Below are positions 61,649 through 64,000 of a DNA stretch of 64,000 nt, one piece after another; the stretch's first letter is position 1; each line of letters opens with the position of its first letter. The stretch is from Alteromonas sp. M12. GTDB lineage: Bacteria; Pseudomonadota; Gammaproteobacteria; Enterobacterales; Alteromonadaceae. A model generated the notes under the pieces. That model ran no database searches and was not told where the DNA came from. It saw only the letters and a program-made list of their open reading frames with translations. The stretch is from assembly GCF_037478005.1 (NCBI RefSeq), contig NZ_CP144164.1, forward strand, positions 806,001 to 870,000, read 5' to 3'. The position numbers and the translations under genes are program-made.

Positions 61649-62269
61649 TTATTTTTGGGTAGTTAACCAGGTAATTAACTCAACAAATTCATTCGGCGTC
61701 ATTTTTGAACCGAAAATTGCCTGATATTTATCATTTACGATAAAGGTGGGTACGCTACGAACACCTAAAGTCAATTTATCGTTTTTGCGCACGGCACCGC
61801 GGATTCCATAACTATTGGCCAGTTTTTTCAACTTATCACTGTCACCGCCAGCTTCTGCATACACCTTTAAAATGTCTTCCATGGAGGCAATATTTTTGCG
61901 ATCTTTATGAATAGCTGTAAATAAAGCGGTGTTAAATTCGTCAGCTTTACCTAATTGGCGTGCTGCTAACATAGCTTTGGTCGCTGCATTCTGAGTATCT
62001 TTTTCAGCACCTCCCATAAAGTTCACGTGGGCTTTGGTAAAGGTCACGTCACTTGGCAGTTTACTTTTTAAATCTTTGGCAATGCTCTCGAATGTGAAAC
62101 AGTGTGGACACCAAAATGAAAATACTTCGCGCACCTGTTTGGTTTCACTTGGTATCTCTTTTAATACCGTGTAGTGCTCACCTTCTTCCCACTTAGATTG
62201 GGCCATTGCAAGAGTTGGAACTGCGCATACAAATGCTACTAAAAGATTGCGCGTTAATTTAAAAATCAT
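61649..62269 (-). CDS. dsbA: Periplasmic thiol:disulfide oxidoreductase DsbA
   Basis: The 206-residue protein has a signal peptide (cut at about 23, LAMA|Q) and a thioredoxin fold with active site Cys54-Pro-His-Cys57 (FSFWCPHCFTFE) and the cis-proline strand SVPTFIVN. It introduces disulfide bonds into exported proteins. It lies 30 bases downstream of a lipoprotein paralogue on the same strand, and the two are probably co-transcribed. Confidence 0.92.
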   Translation of the reverse strand: MIFKLTRNLLVAFVCAVPTLAMAQSKWEEGEHYTVLKEIPSETKQVREVFSFWCPHCFTFESIAKDLKSKLPSDVTFTKAHVNFMGGAEKDTQNAATKAMLAARQLGKADEFNTALFTAIHKDRKNIASMEDILKVYAEAGGDSDKLKKLANSYGIRGAVRKNDKLTLGVRSVPTFIVNDKYQAIFGSKMTPNEFVELITWLTTQK

Positions 62270-62299
62270 ATAAATAAAATCCTGTAAAAAATAAGGTTA

Positions 62300-62953
62300 T
62301 TAACGTTGTTTAGATAACCAAACAACTAAATCCGCAATATCATCCCTTGTCATACCTTCTACAATTTGGGCTTGATACTTTCCGTTAATAATGAAATTTG
62401 GTACACCGCTCAAATGTTCACGATAGGTCTCTATAATTTGATTATTCTGCTTGAGTAGGTTGTTAATTTGGAAGCTAGATTCCACTTTATCAAACTCGGC
62501 AGTATCAACGCCTTTGGCTAGGAAAATATTTCTTAACTCAGGTGTGCCTGTAATAGGTTGACGCTGTAAATGAATATAACTAAAAATAGCACTATTCATT
62601 TCTTCTTCTTTGTCCATAGTTCTGCCTATTAACAAGGCTTTTGTTGCGGCATCTTGTATTTGTGTGCTGGTAAAACGCATAAAGTTAACATGCACCTTTT
62701 TAAATGTGACATCTTTATCTAACTTTAGTTTTATCTGTTCAACAATAGGTTCGAAGTTATAACAGTGAGGACACCAGAACGAAAAGAACTCTAGTACTTC
62801 AGGCTTTTCAGAAACCTCATCATTAATCACTAGGTAATGTTTACCTTCTTTCCATTTAGATGGAATTTCGGCTTGTTCTGATGAGCTCTCTTTGGAGCAG
62901 GCTTGCAGAGATAATAGTAAAAATAACGCTAATACAGTTGATAGTTTTTTCAT
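62300..62953 (-). CDS. DsbA-like lipoprotein
   Basis: The 217-residue paralogue of the next gene has a lipoprotein signal (MKKLSTVLALFLLLSLQAC-S, lipidated Cys19), active site Cys61-Pro-His-Cys64 (FSFWCPHCYNFE) and cis-proline strand GVPNFIIN. The CPHC motif is that of a strong oxidant. Lipid anchoring of a DsbA is known from Neisseria. ATG 62953 starts the signal, with AAGGA about ten bases upstream. It is probably a membrane-tethered partner of the soluble DsbA at 61649. Confidence 0.87.
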   Translation of the reverse strand: MKKLSTVLALFLLLSLQACSKESSSEQAEIPSKWKEGKHYLVINDEVSEKPEVLEFFSFWCPHCYNFEPIVEQIKLKLDKDVTFKKVHVNFMRFTSTQIQDAATKALLIGRTMDKEEEMNSAIFSYIHLQRQPITGTPELRNIFLAKGVDTAEFDKVESSFQINNLLKQNNQIIETYREHLSGVPNFIINGKYQAQIVEGMTRDDIADLVVWLSKQR

Positions 62954-63054
62954 ATCAATCAATTCCTTCAAAAATTTATCAAAGGTTATCATAGCTAGTA
63001 AAAGATTAGGTATAGTTAATCAGTCAGATGAATACAATCTGTGGATGAAATGCA

Positions 63055-63084
63055 TAAAAAAACCGCTTCTCGAAGCGGTTTTTT
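63055..63084. terminator. Terminator after the BtuB-like receptor
   Basis: AACCGCTTC (63061-63069) pairs with GAAGCGGTT (63072-63080), flanked by A's and T's on both sides. It works in either direction and ends the receptor transcript on the minus strand. Confidence 0.88.
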
Positions 63085-63100
63085 GTATCTTGCATTATTT

Positions 63101-64000
63101 CTACAAGCTAATCGTCGTTGCGACAAAAAAGTTTTGGCCTGCGGTATTGAAGCCATTTACTTCTTGATAGTTCTCATCAAAAAGGTTGTTTACACCCGCT
63201 TTGATGCTGACTGATTCAACTATTTGCCAACGGGCAGTTAGGTTCGTAAGTTGATAGTCATCTATTTCCACGCCACCAATATCTACCGCATTTCTGACAC
63301 TTCTATAGGTCAATTCAGCACTGAGTTTGTCATCTAACCAAGCTTGTCTAATACCTAGGTTGAATTTATTTTTAGGCCTTCTCAAACGAACTTCACCGTC
63401 ACTGTCTTGTGCATCATTGTAGGTATAATTAGCCCAGACTTTTAATCCGTTAGCGAATACTTGTTCAACGCTTGTTTCAACCCCTTTAGATTCACTTTCA
63501 CCGAAAGACTGCAAATATCCTTGGTAAGCAGCTAAATCAAATACGATTTCGTTTTCGATGGATTGTTTGAAAAATACCATTTCAGCGCTCAATCCATTAT
63601 GAGTATCGATGACGAAACCCAGATCCAAACCTTCACTATTTTCTTCGGCCAATTGCAAGCCTGCAGCTTCACCGTATGCATAAGGGCCATCGTTATAACT
63701 TTGCTCATACAAACTTGGCGCCCGGAAGCCGGTTCCGTATGTCGTTTTAAATTTTACATCCGCAAAATCAAATGAAACTACTTTGACTGCACCTAAGCGG
63801 ACGCTATTGTGTTTACCGAAGGTGTCATTGTCGTCGTATCTGTAGCCTAGATTAAACGCCAATTGATTTGAAAACTGACCTAACCACTCAACAAATAGAC
63901 TTTTCTGACTTCTGTCTAAATCACTGCTTTCGATTTCTTGGGTTTCTTTTTCAAGACCAAATACAAGATCGTGCTGTTTCCAGTTTACACTTCCAATGTA
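63101..64000 (-). CDS. TonB-dependent receptor, BtuB-like (C-terminal part)
   Basis: The gene runs off the right edge; 299 residues of the barrel are visible, with the reading frame open to base 64000. The strands and the end (VNNLFDENYQEVNGFNTAGQ, then TTISL) resemble the C-terminus of BtuB-type cobalamin receptors. TYGTGFRAPSLYEQSY is the conserved receptor motif before the last third. The plug and TonB box lie outside the window, so the ligand cannot be assigned firmly. It may be energised by the TonB2 operon at 10-15 kb. Confidence 0.8.
   Translation of the reverse strand, partial: YIGSVNWKQHDLVFGLEKETQEIESSDLDRSQKSLFVEWLGQFSNQLAFNLGYRYDDNDTFGKHNSVRLGAVKVVSFDFADVKFKTTYGTGFRAPSLYEQSYNDGPYAYGEAAGLQLAEENSEGLDLGFVIDTHNGLSAEMVFFKQSIENEIVFDLAAYQGYLQSFGESESKGVETSVEQVFANGLKVWANYTYNDAQDSDGEVRLRRPKNKFNLGIRQAWLDDKLSAELTYRSVRNAVDIGGVEIDDYQLTNLTARWQIVESVSIKAGVNNLFDENYQEVNGFNTAGQNFFVATTISL

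Overview
The window reads as chromosome of a marine gammaproteobacterium of the Alteromonadales (Alteromonas/Glaciecola/Paraglaciecola-like). The signs are a DUF3450-TtpC-ExbB-ExbD-TonB-TPR operon, several large TonB-dependent receptors, murB-birA-coaX ahead of a Thr-Tyr-Gly-Thr tRNA cluster and tuf, the divergent argR/mdh pair, and an acs-crbR/crbS acetate locus of the kind described in Vibrio and Pseudomonas. The DNA is AT-leaning. No phage, plasmid or CRISPR locus is visible; this is mostly core chromosome with two insertion elements and two clusters of REP-type palindromes.

Layout. 0.2-1.8 kb: a REP-associated tyrosine transposase (RAYT/IS200-like) whose ends have been duplicated outward on both sides. 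1.9-9.4 kb: cupin and LysR pair, CotH-kinase lipoprotein, MarC, CpeT-like protein, TPR-GGDEF protein. 9.4-15.1 kb: a TonB2-type energy-transduction operon preceded by two candidate Pho boxes. 15.3-18.1 kb: DUF4136 lipoprotein and an S9A oligopeptidase. 18.3-22.9 kb: murB-birA-coaX, four tRNAs and tuf. 22.9-25.1 kb: REP cluster, peptide deformylase, DUF1456 protein, acyl-CoA thioesterase. 25.2-38.5 kb: acetate locus with a DcaP-like porin, acs, crbR, a DUF1624 acyltransferase, crbS, DUF4212 plus SSS acetate symporter, a DUF294/CBS protein and a DEDDh exonuclease. 38.4-39.2 kb: ten-unit, 75-bp REP/BIME tandem array wedged between two convergent genes. 39.2-46.9 kb: ThrE-like exporter, YeiH-like permease, TPR/transglutaminase lipoprotein with M28 peptidase, 2OG-Fe(II) oxygenase, NupC and Udk. 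47-51.6 kb: Oar-like TonB receptor with its own candidate Pho box and a secreted EEP-fold hydrolase. 51.6-58.4 kb: modF, argR, mdh, ppc, fklB. 58.5-64 kb: SulP transporter, IS10-like element inserted in a palindrome, two dsbA paralogues and the C-terminal part of a BtuB-like receptor that runs off the window.

How the parts work together. Two regulons are suggested by sequence alone. (1) A motif GACCAWAGTC occurs once and then twice, 21 bp apart, in the porin/acs intergenic region, and once between crbS and the DUF4212-symporter pair; I infer it is the CrbR operator tying acetate uptake, activation and sensing together. (2) 7-4-7 direct repeats resembling Pho boxes precede both the TonB2 operon and the Oar-like receptor, which suggests phosphate-starvation control of an outer-membrane uptake route and perhaps of the adjacent secreted phosphoesterase-fold protein.

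The most unusual structure is the 75-bp BIME array. It is perfectly periodic, each unit begins with the GTAG tetranucleotide typical of REP elements, and the stop codons of both flanking convergent genes lie inside repeat sequence.
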